Below are positions 1-8,252 of a stretch of DNA of 64,000 nt, one piece after another. Every line of letters begins with the position of its first letter. Within the stretch, counting starts at the first letter, position 1. The notes under the pieces are model-generated. The model ran no database searches. It saw nothing but the letters and a program-made list of their open reading frames with translations, and was not told the DNA's origin. Origin of the DNA: Alphaproteobacteria bacterium. Its GTDB lineage: Bacteria > Pseudomonadota > Alphaproteobacteria > SHVR01. A program made the translations under genes and the position numbers. The stretch lies in contig SHVR01000006.1 in NCBI GenBank assembly GCA_009694185.1, forward strand, positions 1 to 64,000. Reading direction: 5' to 3'.

Positions 1-136
1 CGTGCCCCACCCCAACCCCAGCCCATCAACCCCAAGCGCCGACCACCGACCTTCACCATCAAACGATGCAAATGGCGTCGCGGTCATGCTCGTCAGACGG
101 AACCCAAGCCGGCGCCAGCCTCAGCACCGTGAATAG
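1..136 (+). CDS. possible 3' end of an upstream gene (partial, uncertain)
   Basis: One plus-strand frame is open from the left edge to a TAG at 134-136. It reads as a Pro/Ser-rich stretch followed by a basic tail (ending QPQHRE). It could be the C-terminus of a gene cut by the window edge, but no family is recognisable and high-G+C DNA often gives such open stretches by chance. The remaining bases up to hldE hold nothing else I can support. Confidence 0.2.
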   Translation, partial: VPHPNPSPSTPSADHRPSPSNDANGVAVMLVRRNPSRRQPQHRE

Positions 137-172
137 ATCGGGCTAGAGCCCCCTGACGCTTGGTGTAGGATT

Positions 173-1639
173 GTGTCGATGAACGATCTCGCCAACATAA
201 CGGACCTCGTGGAGCGCCTCGCTGGCCTGCCGGTGCTCTGCCTCGGCGACGTCATGCTCGACCGTTTCGTCCACGGCGTCGTCGACCGCATCTCGCCCGA
301 AGCCCCGATCCCAATCCTGCGCATCGAAAGCGAGCAGGCGATGCTGGGCGGTGCCGGCAACGTCGTGCGCAACCTGGTGGCGCTGGGTGCCGCGCCGAGG
401 CTGGTCAGCGTGGTCGGCGACGATGCAGCCGGCCGAGAAGTGCTGTCCCTGGTTGGCGCCGAAACCGGGCTCTTGCCCGACATCCTGGTCGAGCCAGGCC
501 GCCAAACGACCATCAAAACTCGCTATGTCGCGGGCGGCCAGCAGATCTTACGCGCCGACCGGGAGACAGTCGCACCGGTTAGCCCGCGCACCCTCGAGCG
601 GGCCATCGACGCGGCCCTGGCCGCACTCGGCGAGTGCCGCGCGGTCATCCTGTCGGATTATGCCAAGGGCCTGATCGTGGACGGCTTGGCGGCGCGCCTG
701 ATCGCCGAGGCTCGCCGCCAGGGCAAGCCCGTGATCGTCGATCCCAAGGGATCGGACTATAGCCGTTACCGGGGGGCCACGATCGTCACCCCCAACCGGC
801 GCGAACTCGCCGAGGCAACCCGCCTGCCGATCGGCGGCGACGCCGAGATCATGGCCGCCGCCGAACATCTGCGCGCCCATCTCGGCGCGGCAGGCGTGCT
901 GGTCACGCGCGGACCGGAAGGCATGACGCTCGTCGACGAGACCGGCTGTCAGCATCTGGCCGCCGAAGCGCGCGAGGTGTTCGACGTGTCGGGCGCGGGC
1001 GACACGGCGGCCGCGACGTTGACGGCGGCGCTGGCCGCGGGCCTGTCATTCCCGCTTGCGGCTCGCCTCGCCAATGTGGCGGCCGGCATCGTCGTGGGCA
1101 AGACGGGCACGGCCGTCGTTCACGCGCGCGAACTCGCCGCCCAGTTGCGCCGGGCCGACCTCTTGAGCGGCGCCGACAAGATCGTCGACCGGGCCATCGC
1201 TCTCGAGCGCGTCCGGGCATGGCGCGCGCGGGGCCTCAAAATCGGCTTCACCAATGGCTGTTTCGACCTGTTGCACCCCGGCCATGTGAGCCTCCTGTCC
1301 CAGACGCGCGCCGCGTGCGACCGGCAGATCGTCGCCATCAACGGTGATGCCTCCGTTCGCGCGCTCAAGGGACCCACGCGGCCGGTGCAATCCGAGGCGG
1401 CGCGGGCGGCGGTTCTGGCCTCCCTCTCGTCGGTCGATCTCGTGGTGATCTTTTCCGAGGAGACGCCGCTGTCGTTGATCGAGGCGCTCCGGCCGGATGT
1501 GCTGGTCAAGGGCGCCGACTACAGCATCGACCGGGTGGTTGGCGCCGAGTTCGTGCAAAGTCATGGCGGCCGGGTGCTGCTTGCCGAACTCTTGCCGGGC
1601 CACAGCACAAGTGCCACGCTCGCCCGGCTGGCATCGTGA
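173..1639 (+). CDS. hldE: bifunctional heptose-7-phosphate kinase / heptose-1-phosphate adenylyltransferase HldE
   Basis: Cytoplasmic enzyme of ADP-heptose synthesis for lipopolysaccharide inner core. It phosphorylates D-glycero-D-manno-heptose 7-phosphate and later adenylates the 1-phosphate. The N-terminal part (about residues 15-330) is a PfkB-type kinase: LCLGDVMLDRFVHG at the start, GGAGNVVRNL for substrate binding, and the catalytic DVSGAGDT near residue 270. The C-terminal part (about 355-488) is a cytidylyltransferase-like domain with GCFDLLHPGH (HxGH motif) near residue 368. Length of 488 aa is normal for the fusion. The track start is GTG at 173; ATG at 179 is equally possible. The GST gene follows after 39 bp. 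Confidence 0.95.
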   Translation: MSMNDLANITDLVERLAGLPVLCLGDVMLDRFVHGVVDRISPEAPIPILRIESEQAMLGGAGNVVRNLVALGAAPRLVSVVGDDAAGREVLSLVGAETGLLPDILVEPGRQTTIKTRYVAGGQQILRADRETVAPVSPRTLERAIDAALAALGECRAVILSDYAKGLIVDGLAARLIAEARRQGKPVIVDPKGSDYSRYRGATIVTPNRRELAEATRLPIGGDAEIMAAAEHLRAHLGAAGVLVTRGPEGMTLVDETGCQHLAAEAREVFDVSGAGDTAAATLTAALAAGLSFPLAARLANVAAGIVVGKTGTAVVHARELAAQLRRADLLSGADKIVDRAIALERVRAWRARGLKIGFTNGCFDLLHPGHVSLLSQTRAACDRQIVAINGDASVRALKGPTRPVQSEAARAAVLASLSSVDLVVIFSEETPLSLIEALRPDVLVKGADYSIDRVVGAEFVQSHGGRVLLAELLPGHSTSATLARLAS

Positions 1640-1678
1640 GCCGGCCGACATGACCCACATTCGTTGCAGAGGAGACCC

Positions 1679-2323
1679 ATGATTACTGTCTATGGCGCCA
1701 GCGTATCGCCTTTCGTGCGCAAGGTTCTGGTGGTGCTCGAGGAGAAGAAGCTGGCCTACAGCCACATGCCGCTTGGGCCCCACGATCAGCGGGACGAGTT
1801 CAAATCCGCGAGCCCGCTGGGCAAGATTCCGGCTTTGCGCGACGGCGATTTCGCGATCGCGGATTCGATGGCCATTGTGAGCTATATCGACCGGCGCTAT
1901 CCGCAATCGCCGGTCTATCCCGAATCGGCCGAGGATGCGGCACGCGCTGTTTGGTTCGAGAAATTCGCCGATACCGAACTTGGCAAGCCGATCCTGACCT
2001 ATGGTTTCCAGACCTTTTTCGGGCCGCGCTTCTTCAACCATCCAACCGACCAGGCGCTCGCCGACAACGCCATCAAGGTCGAGCTGCCGCCGCTGCTCGA
2101 CTATCTCGAAACAGTGGCGAACGAACCCTTCCTGGTGGCCTCCCGCTGTACGGTGGCCGACATTGCCGTCGCCTCCATGTTCATGACTTTGCAGATGGCT
2201 GGCCAGACCGTCGACGCCGGCCGCTGGCCCAAGCTCCAGCACTATGTGGCGGGCATCCAGGGGCGGCCCTCCTTCAAACTATGCGCCGAGCTCGACCGCA
2301 AGATGCTCGCGGCGACCGGCTGA
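1679..2323 (+). CDS. glutathione S-transferase family protein
   Basis: A 214-aa soluble GST-fold protein. The N-terminal thioredoxin-like domain (VYGASVSPFVRKV, then SPLGKIPAL and DSMAIVSYI, the usual cis-Pro and glutathione-contact segments) is followed by an all-helical C-terminal domain with the VADIAVASM motif near residue 160. The track ORF begins five codons upstream at 1664, but ATG 1679 has a GAGGA Shine-Dalgarno at the right distance and starts exactly at the fold (MITVYG). Specific substrate unknown. It lies between hldE and sfsA on the same strand and may be cotranscribed. Confidence 0.88.
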   Translation: MITVYGASVSPFVRKVLVVLEEKKLAYSHMPLGPHDQRDEFKSASPLGKIPALRDGDFAIADSMAIVSYIDRRYPQSPVYPESAEDAARAVWFEKFADTELGKPILTYGFQTFFGPRFFNHPTDQALADNAIKVELPPLLDYLETVANEPFLVASRCTVADIAVASMFMTLQMAGQTVDAGRWPKLQHYVAGIQGRPSFKLCAELDRKMLAATG

Positions 2324-2344
2324 CCGGGCCTTGTAACGGCACCC

Positions 2345-3097
2345 ATGCGCTTTGCCGATCCCCTGGTGCCGGCGCGTCTCTTGCGCCGTTACAAGAGATT
2401 CCTCGCGGACGTCACCTTGGCCGACGGCCAAACGGTGACCGTGCATTGCCCCAATCCGGGCGCCATGCTGGGGCTCGATCGGCCGGGGTCCGAAATCTGG
2501 CTCATGCCCGCCACGACACCGGGGCGCAAACTGCCGTTTGGATGGGAGCTGATCCGGGTCGGCGACGAACTCGTCGGCATCAACACGGCGCGGCCGAACG
2601 GCCTCGCCGAAGAGGCTATTCGGGCCGGTTGCATTCCAACGCTCGCGGGCTATGACCGCCTCCGGCGCGAGGTGCCCTATGGCCGGAACTCGCGCATCGA
2701 CCTGTTGCTCGAAAATGACGCCGGCGGGCCCGCCTGCCATGTCCCCGCCTGCCATGTCGAGGTGAAGAACGTCCATATGAAGCGCGGGACCCTCGCCGAG
2801 TTCCCCGATTCCGTAACGGCCCGGGGCACCAAGCATCTCGATGAGCTAGCCCGCGTCAGGGCGGCGGGTGGGCGGGCGGTCATGCTCTATATCGTCCAGC
2901 GGGCCGACTGCGCCGCCTTCACCATTGCCCGCGATATCGATCCCACCTACGCGGACGCTCTGACGAGGGCGTGCAAAAGCGGCGTCGAGATCATATGTTA
3001 TTCTTGTCGCGTGACCACACTCGGAATCGACGTCGACCGGCCGATGCCGGTCGCGTTCGCGCCTGACGGGCCGGCCAAAGGGATAGACGGCGCATGA
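2345..3097 (+). CDS. sfsA: SfsA family protein (sugar fermentation stimulation protein homolog)
   Basis: A 250-aa SfsA homolog. Family members have an N-terminal OB-like part and a C-terminal nuclease-like fold; their role is unsettled (DNA binding or nuclease activity has been proposed). Visible signatures are HCPNPGAMLGL near residue 36, RIDLLLEND and EVKNV (a D...ExK arrangement), and DSVTARGTKHLDEL. Just before EVK the sequence reads ACHVPACHVE, a short in-frame duplication not expected in the family. The gene overlaps the map start by 4 bp (ATGA), so the two are probably translationally coupled. Confidence 0.92.
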   Translation: MRFADPLVPARLLRRYKRFLADVTLADGQTVTVHCPNPGAMLGLDRPGSEIWLMPATTPGRKLPFGWELIRVGDELVGINTARPNGLAEEAIRAGCIPTLAGYDRLRREVPYGRNSRIDLLLENDAGGPACHVPACHVEVKNVHMKRGTLAEFPDSVTARGTKHLDELARVRAAGGRAVMLYIVQRADCAAFTIARDIDPTYADALTRACKSGVEIICYSCRVTTLGIDVDRPMPVAFAPDGPAKGIDGA

Positions 3098-3930
3098 ACC
3101 AACTCGACCGGCAGAGCGTCGCCGGCCAGGAACGCTGGCGGGCGGAGTCCGCCCAGATCGTCATTCACCCACCGGAGGATTTCGTGGCCATGCGGCGGGC
3201 CGGCCGACTGGCGGCCGAGACCCTGGATTTCATCACGCCGCATGTGCGGGAGGGCGTGACGACAGGCGAACTGGACCGACTCTGTCACGATTTCATCGTT
3301 GGGCATGGGGCCGTGCCGGCTCCCCTCAATTATCGCGGCTATCCGAAGTCTATCTGCACATCGATCAACCATGTGGTGTGCCATGGCATACCCGGCGATC
3401 GCCGCCTGCGCGAGCCCGATGTCGTCAATATCGACGTGACCGTGATCCTGGACGGGTGGTATGGCGACACCAGCCGGATGTTCCCGGTCGGCCAGATCGG
3501 GGTCAGGGCGCGCCGCCTTCTCGACGTTACCTATGAGGCCATGATGCGCGGCATTGCCGCCGTTCGTCCGGGCGCCACCGTCGGCGACATCGGCCACGCC
3601 ATCCAGAGCTATGTCGAGGCGGAGCGCTTCTCGGTCGTCCGCGACTTTTGCGGCCACGGCCTCGGCCGCGTCTTCCACGCGCCGCCGAGCGTCCTGCACT
3701 ATGGCCGGCCGAGCGAGGGTCCGGTGCTGCGCGGGGGCATGTTCTTCACCATCGAGCCGATGATCAACGCCGGGCGCTATGATGTGAAGGTCTTGGCCGA
3801 CGGTTGGACGGCCGTCACCAAGGACCGTTCGCTGTCGGCACAGTTCGAGCATACGGTGGGCGTGACCCAGGACGGGGTGGAAGTCTTCACTTTCTCGCCC
3901 AAAGGCTGGCATCATCCACCCTATGAGTGA
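3094..3930 (+). CDS. map: type I methionine aminopeptidase
   Basis: Removes the initiator methionine from nascent proteins in the cytoplasm. The 278-aa protein shows the pita-bread fold signatures: NHVVCHGIPGD, VNIDVTVILDGWYGDTSRMF (metal-binding Asp residues), CGHGLGRVFHAPPSV (metal-binding His), and TIEPMIN (metal-binding Glu). It has an N-terminal extension of about 25 residues before the first conserved segment (IHPPEDFVAMRRAG), somewhat longer than minimal bacterial enzymes. It overlaps sfsA by 4 bp and radC by 8 bp. A map-radC neighbourhood is common in alphaproteobacteria. Confidence 0.95.
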   Translation: MNQLDRQSVAGQERWRAESAQIVIHPPEDFVAMRRAGRLAAETLDFITPHVREGVTTGELDRLCHDFIVGHGAVPAPLNYRGYPKSICTSINHVVCHGIPGDRRLREPDVVNIDVTVILDGWYGDTSRMFPVGQIGVRARRLLDVTYEAMMRGIAAVRPGATVGDIGHAIQSYVEAERFSVVRDFCGHGLGRVFHAPPSVLHYGRPSEGPVLRGGMFFTIEPMINAGRYDVKVLADGWTAVTKDRSLSAQFEHTVGVTQDGVEVFTFSPKGWHHPPYE

Positions 3931-4627
3931 GGATAGCGGCGGCCCGACCCCGGAAAATCCCGATCATCTCGGCCATCGCGCGCGCCTCCGCGAGCGTTTC
4001 TTGAAGGGTGGCGGCGACGCCCTCAACGATTACGAAATGATCGAACTGCTGCTCTTCGCCGCGCAACCGCGCCGCGACATGAAGCCCTTGGCAAAGCGCC
4101 TCCTCAAGCAATTCGGCAGCTTCGCCGACGTGATCTCGGCGCCGGGGGAGACGCTGGCGGGCGTCGAGGGCATGGGGGTGGCCGCTGTCGCCGCCCTCAA
4201 GATCACCCAGGCTGCCGCCTTGCGGCTCGCCCGCAACGTCGTGCTCGACCGGTCGGTCATGACGTCCTGGCAACAGGTGGTGGACTATTGCCACGCCAGC
4301 ATGGCGCATAGCCCCGTCGAGCAACTCCGCGTGCTGTTCCTGGACCGGCGCAACGCCATGATTTGCGACGAGGTGCAGCAGACCGGCACCGTCGACCACA
4401 CGCCCCTCTATCCCCGCGAGGTGGTGAAACGGGCACTCGAACTCGGCGCCACGGGGATCATCCTCGTGCATAATCACCCGAGCGGCGACCCCTCGCCGAG
4501 CAAGGCCGACATCGCCATGACCAAAGCCGTCGCGGACGCCTCGGAAAAGCTCGGTATAACCCTGCATGACCACATCATCGTCGCGCGCTCGGGTCATGTC
4601 AGTCTGAAGGCGATGGGCTTGATCTGA
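3923..4627 (+). CDS. radC: RadC family (JAB/MPN domain) protein
   Basis: A 234-aa RadC-like protein. The N-terminal helix-hairpin-helix region (LAGVEGMGVAAVAALK near residues 75-90) precedes a JAB1/MPN domain carrying the metal-site motif VHNHPSGDPSPSKADI near residue 180. Historically named a DNA repair protein; biochemical function remains unclear. It overlaps the end of map by 8 bp, which supports one operon from sfsA through radC. It converges on the minus-strand gene that ends 4 bp downstream. Confidence 0.93.
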   Translation: MSEDSGGPTPENPDHLGHRARLRERFLKGGGDALNDYEMIELLLFAAQPRRDMKPLAKRLLKQFGSFADVISAPGETLAGVEGMGVAAVAALKITQAAALRLARNVVLDRSVMTSWQQVVDYCHASMAHSPVEQLRVLFLDRRNAMICDEVQQTGTVDHTPLYPREVVKRALELGATGIILVHNHPSGDPSPSKADIAMTKAVADASEKLGITLHDHIIVARSGHVSLKAMGLI

Positions 4628-4630
4628 GTT

Positions 4631-6181
4631 TCAGGCGGCGGCACTCGGCTTGTCGGCGCCCGGGCTCCGCGCCGCATCGAGCCAGCGGTAGAGGGTCGCC
4701 GACCGGGCCAGCGGCCCGATGACCCGGGTGGCGAACTCGATGACATTCTGTTTTGCCGCGTCGTCGGCGAGGCTGGCATAGGTCATCAGGAATTCGCTCG
4801 GCCGAGCCATTTGACAAACATCGAGGGCATCGCCCAGCAGGACATCGATGTGCGCGGCATCGTCGATGGCGAAATCGCCATCGACAAGCCCGATGCGAAC
4901 CGGGATGGTCGGCCCGGCACCCCTGCGATCGCCGCCCGACAGTGCCGCGCGGATGGCGCGCGCGGCCAGCAGCGCCGCGCCGGCGCTGGTGAACAATCCG
5001 CCGACCCCGCCACCATCGCCGCCGCGTAGGCCAATGGCGCCGGCCTGGGCAAGCGCTTCCCGGACCACCCGACCATGGAGCCGAATCATGGCCCTGACGG
5101 CCGGATCGACGGCGTCCCGCTGGCGTTCGACCGCGGCACCCATATCGGTCCAGAGGGCGGCACGCACGCACTCGGGCCCGCTCACCCGGTCGGTCGATTG
5201 GAGCCATGCGGCGAGGGGTTTCCGTAGCCGGCCGCGAGGAGCCGCCTCGCCGAGCGCGTCGCCCGCCGCGGCCCGACCGGCGACGATCAAGGCGCGCGCC
5301 TCGGGATTTGCCATATGTTGCTCGCTCTCGCCTATGAACGCGGCCACCAGGTCTCGCTCCGGCGAGAGTGCGGCGCCGCACGACTTGAGCAACTCTCTGG
5401 TCGGCTCGCCGCCACCCGCCTCGGCTGCCAGCGCCTCGCACACGCCCACCATGAACAAGAAGGTCCCGAACCGGGCCTGGTCCGCGCCTGCCTTGAGATC
5501 GATGCCCGCGAGATTATCCCTGAGGATCGACAATGCCAGCGATGGCCACCGTTCCGGCGACGGCCGATCGCCAAGCGGCGTCGACCCGCCGCCCGCACCG
5601 CCGGCGGCACGGGCGCCGCCCGAAAAGCGGCTGAAGACGCGCCCGTGCCCGGCGCGCGCCAGGCCGGCGAAACCAAGCCCGAAGACGCCGACCGAGACCG
5701 TCAACGGAACAAGCACGGCCAACACGGCCGGGAGGCCCAGTACCGAGTGGACGATATAACCGCTGATCGCGGCGACGACCGCCGCGATGATGGCGATGAA
5801 CGCCATCTTGGTGAGGGTCGAACCGAGTTCCGCGCCGGCCGCGTCGGGCGCCGCCGCGTGCCGATTGGGGCGTGCCGACGGCGGGTCGAGCTGGGCGCGC
5901 CACGGCGCCGGCGCGGGCTCCATATTGAACAGCTCGTCGCCGCCATATTTATCGCCCGGGCCGACCGTATCCTTCGGGCCGGTGTCGATGGCAATGACCT
6001 GGAGCGTTTCACCGGTTGCCGAATCATAGCGCTCGCTGACCAGGCGCACGCCCTCGCAGTCCCGTTGCGCCTGCAATTCGGTCGCGCGGCGGTAGGCACG
6101 CGCCTTCTCCAAGAACGCGAACTGCTCGACAAGCCGCCAACGCTTGCCGTCATATTTGAACAGCTCGTATGCCCGATCCAT
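4631..6181 (-). CDS. membrane protein with a degenerate class III nucleotidyl-cyclase-like domain
   Basis: A 516-aa protein using the ATG at 6181 (the track ORF starts 15 codons earlier; MDRAYELFKYDGKRW is a natural start). Residues 1-75 form a small hydrophilic domain (aromatic-rich, similar to short stand-alone domains in alphaproteobacteria). Two membrane segments follow at about 120-175 (AFIAIIAAVVAAISGY; VLVPLTVSVGVFGLGFAG). The C-terminal region has the spacing of an adenylate/guanylate cyclase domain: ALWTDMGAAVERQ, RLHGRVVREAL, LRGGDGGGVGGLF, IPVRIGLVDGD. The two metal-site Asp positions (TDM, GDG) remain but surrounding residues are diverged. I infer a cyclase-fold sensor or pseudo-enzyme; this is not certain. 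Confidence 0.6.
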   Translation of the reverse strand: MDRAYELFKYDGKRWRLVEQFAFLEKARAYRRATELQAQRDCEGVRLVSERYDSATGETLQVIAIDTGPKDTVGPGDKYGGDELFNMEPAPAPWRAQLDPPSARPNRHAAAPDAAGAELGSTLTKMAFIAIIAAVVAAISGYIVHSVLGLPAVLAVLVPLTVSVGVFGLGFAGLARAGHGRVFSRFSGGARAAGGAGGGSTPLGDRPSPERWPSLALSILRDNLAGIDLKAGADQARFGTFLFMVGVCEALAAEAGGGEPTRELLKSCGAALSPERDLVAAFIGESEQHMANPEARALIVAGRAAAGDALGEAAPRGRLRKPLAAWLQSTDRVSGPECVRAALWTDMGAAVERQRDAVDPAVRAMIRLHGRVVREALAQAGAIGLRGGDGGGVGGLFTSAGAALLAARAIRAALSGGDRRGAGPTIPVRIGLVDGDFAIDDAAHIDVLLGDALDVCQMARPSEFLMTYASLADDAAKQNVIEFATRVIGPLARSATLYRWLDAARSPGADKPSAAA

Positions 6182-6374
6182 GGCGAATTCACCCGCGGAC
6201 ACCCGGGTTCGGGTGCTTTGCACCAACCGCGAATGTTGCGCGCGCCAGCCTAAGGATCGGTAAATAGCGGCCAGCCGGAAAATGTTGGATGTTGCCGAGC
6301 GCCATCATCCGCTACCATCCCTCCAACAAGCGCGGCCAAGCCGTCTCGAGATGTGCCAACGAAGGGGAAGCATC

Positions 6375-8165
6375 ATGAATGAGCAGCAACTGCGTGGTCT
6401 CATCGCCAAAGTGAAGGTGGGCCTGGTTTCGCGACGGGCCTTCGTGCAACGGATGGTGGCACTTGGCCTTACCGCGCCACTCGCCAGCCAAATGCTGACC
6501 CATGCCGGTGTCGCGAAAGCAGCGCCCACATTCACCTACAAGCCGACCAAGCGCGGCGGCGGCGGCGCGCTCAAGGTCCTGTTCTGGCAGGGTGCCACGC
6601 TGCTCAACCCGCATTTTGCCGTCGGCACGAAGGACCAGGAAGGCTCGCGCATCTTCTACGAGCCGCTGGCCGGGTGGGATCCCGACGGCAATCTGGTGGC
6701 GATGCTCGCCGCCGAGATTCCGAGCCGCGAGAATGGCGGGCTGGCGCCGGACGGCATGTCGGTCGTTTGGAAGCTGAAGCCGGGCGTCCTGTGGCATGAC
6801 GGCAAGCCGGTCACGGCCGACGATTTGATCTTCAACTGGGAATTTGCCGCCGACCCAGCCACGGCGTCGGTCACCATCGGCAGCTACAAGGACGTGACGG
6901 TCGAAAAGATCGACGCGCTCTCGGTTCGGGTCAAATTCAAGAAGCCGACGCCGTTCTGGGCCGATGCCTTCGTCGGTACCCGCGGCATGATCATCCCGAA
7001 GCACCTGTTCGACGCCTACCGGGGCGAGAAATCGCGCGACGCGCCGGCCAATCTGCATCCCGTCGGCACGGGTGCCTACAAGTTCGTCGAATTCAAGCCG
7101 GGCGACATCGTCAAGGGCGCGATCAATCCCAATTACCACATGGCGAACCGGCCCTTCTTCGACACGATCGAAATGAAGGGCGGCGGCGACGCGGTTTCTG
7201 CCGCGCGCGCGGTCCTACAGACAGGCGAGTACGACTATGCCTGGAACATGCAGGTCGAGGACGAAATCCTGAAACGCCTGGAAGCCGCCGGCAAAGGCTA
7301 TGTCAACATCGTCGAGGGCGGCAATATCGAGCATATCCAGCTCAACAGCACCGATCCCTGGACCGAGGTGGATGGCGAGCGGTCGAGCGTCACGACCAAG
7401 CACCCGCTGCTGTCCGACCCAGCCGTCCGGCAGGCGCTCAGCATGCTGGTCGACCGCGCGGGGGTCGAGGACCATATCTATGGGCGCACCGGCACGGCGA
7501 CGGCCAATTTCGTCAACAACCCGGAGCGGGTCAGATCGACGAACTTGAAATGGGAGTTCAGCGTCGACAAGGCCAACCAGGTCCTCGACGCGGGCGGCTG
7601 GAAGCGCGGGCCGGACGGCATCCGCGTCAAGGATGGCAAGAAGCTGAAGCTCGTCTACCAGACCTCGATCAACGCGCCGCGCCAGAAGACCCAGGCAATC
7701 GTCAAGCAGGCTGCCCAGAGGGCCGGCATCGACATGGAGCTGAAGTCGGTGACGGCGTCGGTGTTCTTCTCCTCGGACGTGGGCAACCCCGACACCTACA
7801 CCAAGTTCTATTGCGACATGCAAATGTACACCACCACCATGACGCAGCCCGACGCCGAGCTGTTCATGAACCAGTTCGTGTCCTGGGAGGTATCCACCCG
7901 GGCGAACAAATGGCAGGGCCGCAACATCACGCGCTGGAAGAACGACGAGTATGACAAGGCATTTCGCGCGGCCGAGGGCGAGCTCGATCCGGTCAAGCGG
8001 TCGGCGCTCTTCATCAAGATGAACGATCTGGTGGTCGCCAATCATGTCGTCATCCCGGTCGTGGCTCGGCCGCTGGTGAGTGCCACCTTGAACAAGCTGC
8101 ATCTGCACCTGAGCGGCTGGGACAACACCTTCTGGAACCTCAGGGACTGGTACCGGGAAGCCTAG
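6375..8165 (+). CDS. ABC transporter family-5 substrate-binding protein (copy 1)
   Basis: A 596-aa periplasmic binding protein of the peptide/nickel/opine class (SBP_bac_5). ATG 6375 (31 codons inside the track ORF) is preceded by AAGGGGAAG. The N-terminus carries a twin-arginine-type signal (SRRAFVQRMVALGL), so Tat export is likely. Family features include GATLLNPHFAVGTKD, the classic WKLKPGVLWHDGKPVTADDLIFNWE segment near residue 135, and HPVGTGAYKFVEFKPGD. It begins a six-gene importer cluster. The next gene is a tandem duplicate of exactly the same length. The ligand is unknown; peptide, opine or amino-sugar compounds are the usual range. Confidence 0.93.
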   Translation: MNEQQLRGLIAKVKVGLVSRRAFVQRMVALGLTAPLASQMLTHAGVAKAAPTFTYKPTKRGGGGALKVLFWQGATLLNPHFAVGTKDQEGSRIFYEPLAGWDPDGNLVAMLAAEIPSRENGGLAPDGMSVVWKLKPGVLWHDGKPVTADDLIFNWEFAADPATASVTIGSYKDVTVEKIDALSVRVKFKKPTPFWADAFVGTRGMIIPKHLFDAYRGEKSRDAPANLHPVGTGAYKFVEFKPGDIVKGAINPNYHMANRPFFDTIEMKGGGDAVSAARAVLQTGEYDYAWNMQVEDEILKRLEAAGKGYVNIVEGGNIEHIQLNSTDPWTEVDGERSSVTTKHPLLSDPAVRQALSMLVDRAGVEDHIYGRTGTATANFVNNPERVRSTNLKWEFSVDKANQVLDAGGWKRGPDGIRVKDGKKLKLVYQTSINAPRQKTQAIVKQAAQRAGIDMELKSVTASVFFSSDVGNPDTYTKFYCDMQMYTTTMTQPDAELFMNQFVSWEVSTRANKWQGRNITRWKNDEYDKAFRAAEGELDPVKRSALFIKMNDLVVANHVVIPVVARPLVSATLNKLHLHLSGWDNTFWNLRDWYREA

Positions 8166-8252
8166 GCGTGCATGGGGTTCCGCCGCCTCGCCCCGCTTTG
8201 GGGGCGAGGGCCGTCATGTGGGATCGCTCGGCGCGGGCAAGGACGACCTCCC

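Noticed and set aside
1046-2242. Long minus-strand ORF (398 aa) opposite hldE and the GST gene
   Set aside because: It mirrors two well-supported plus-strand genes, has the His/Asp/Gly/Arg-rich composition of antisense frames in G+C-rich DNA, and shows no motif.
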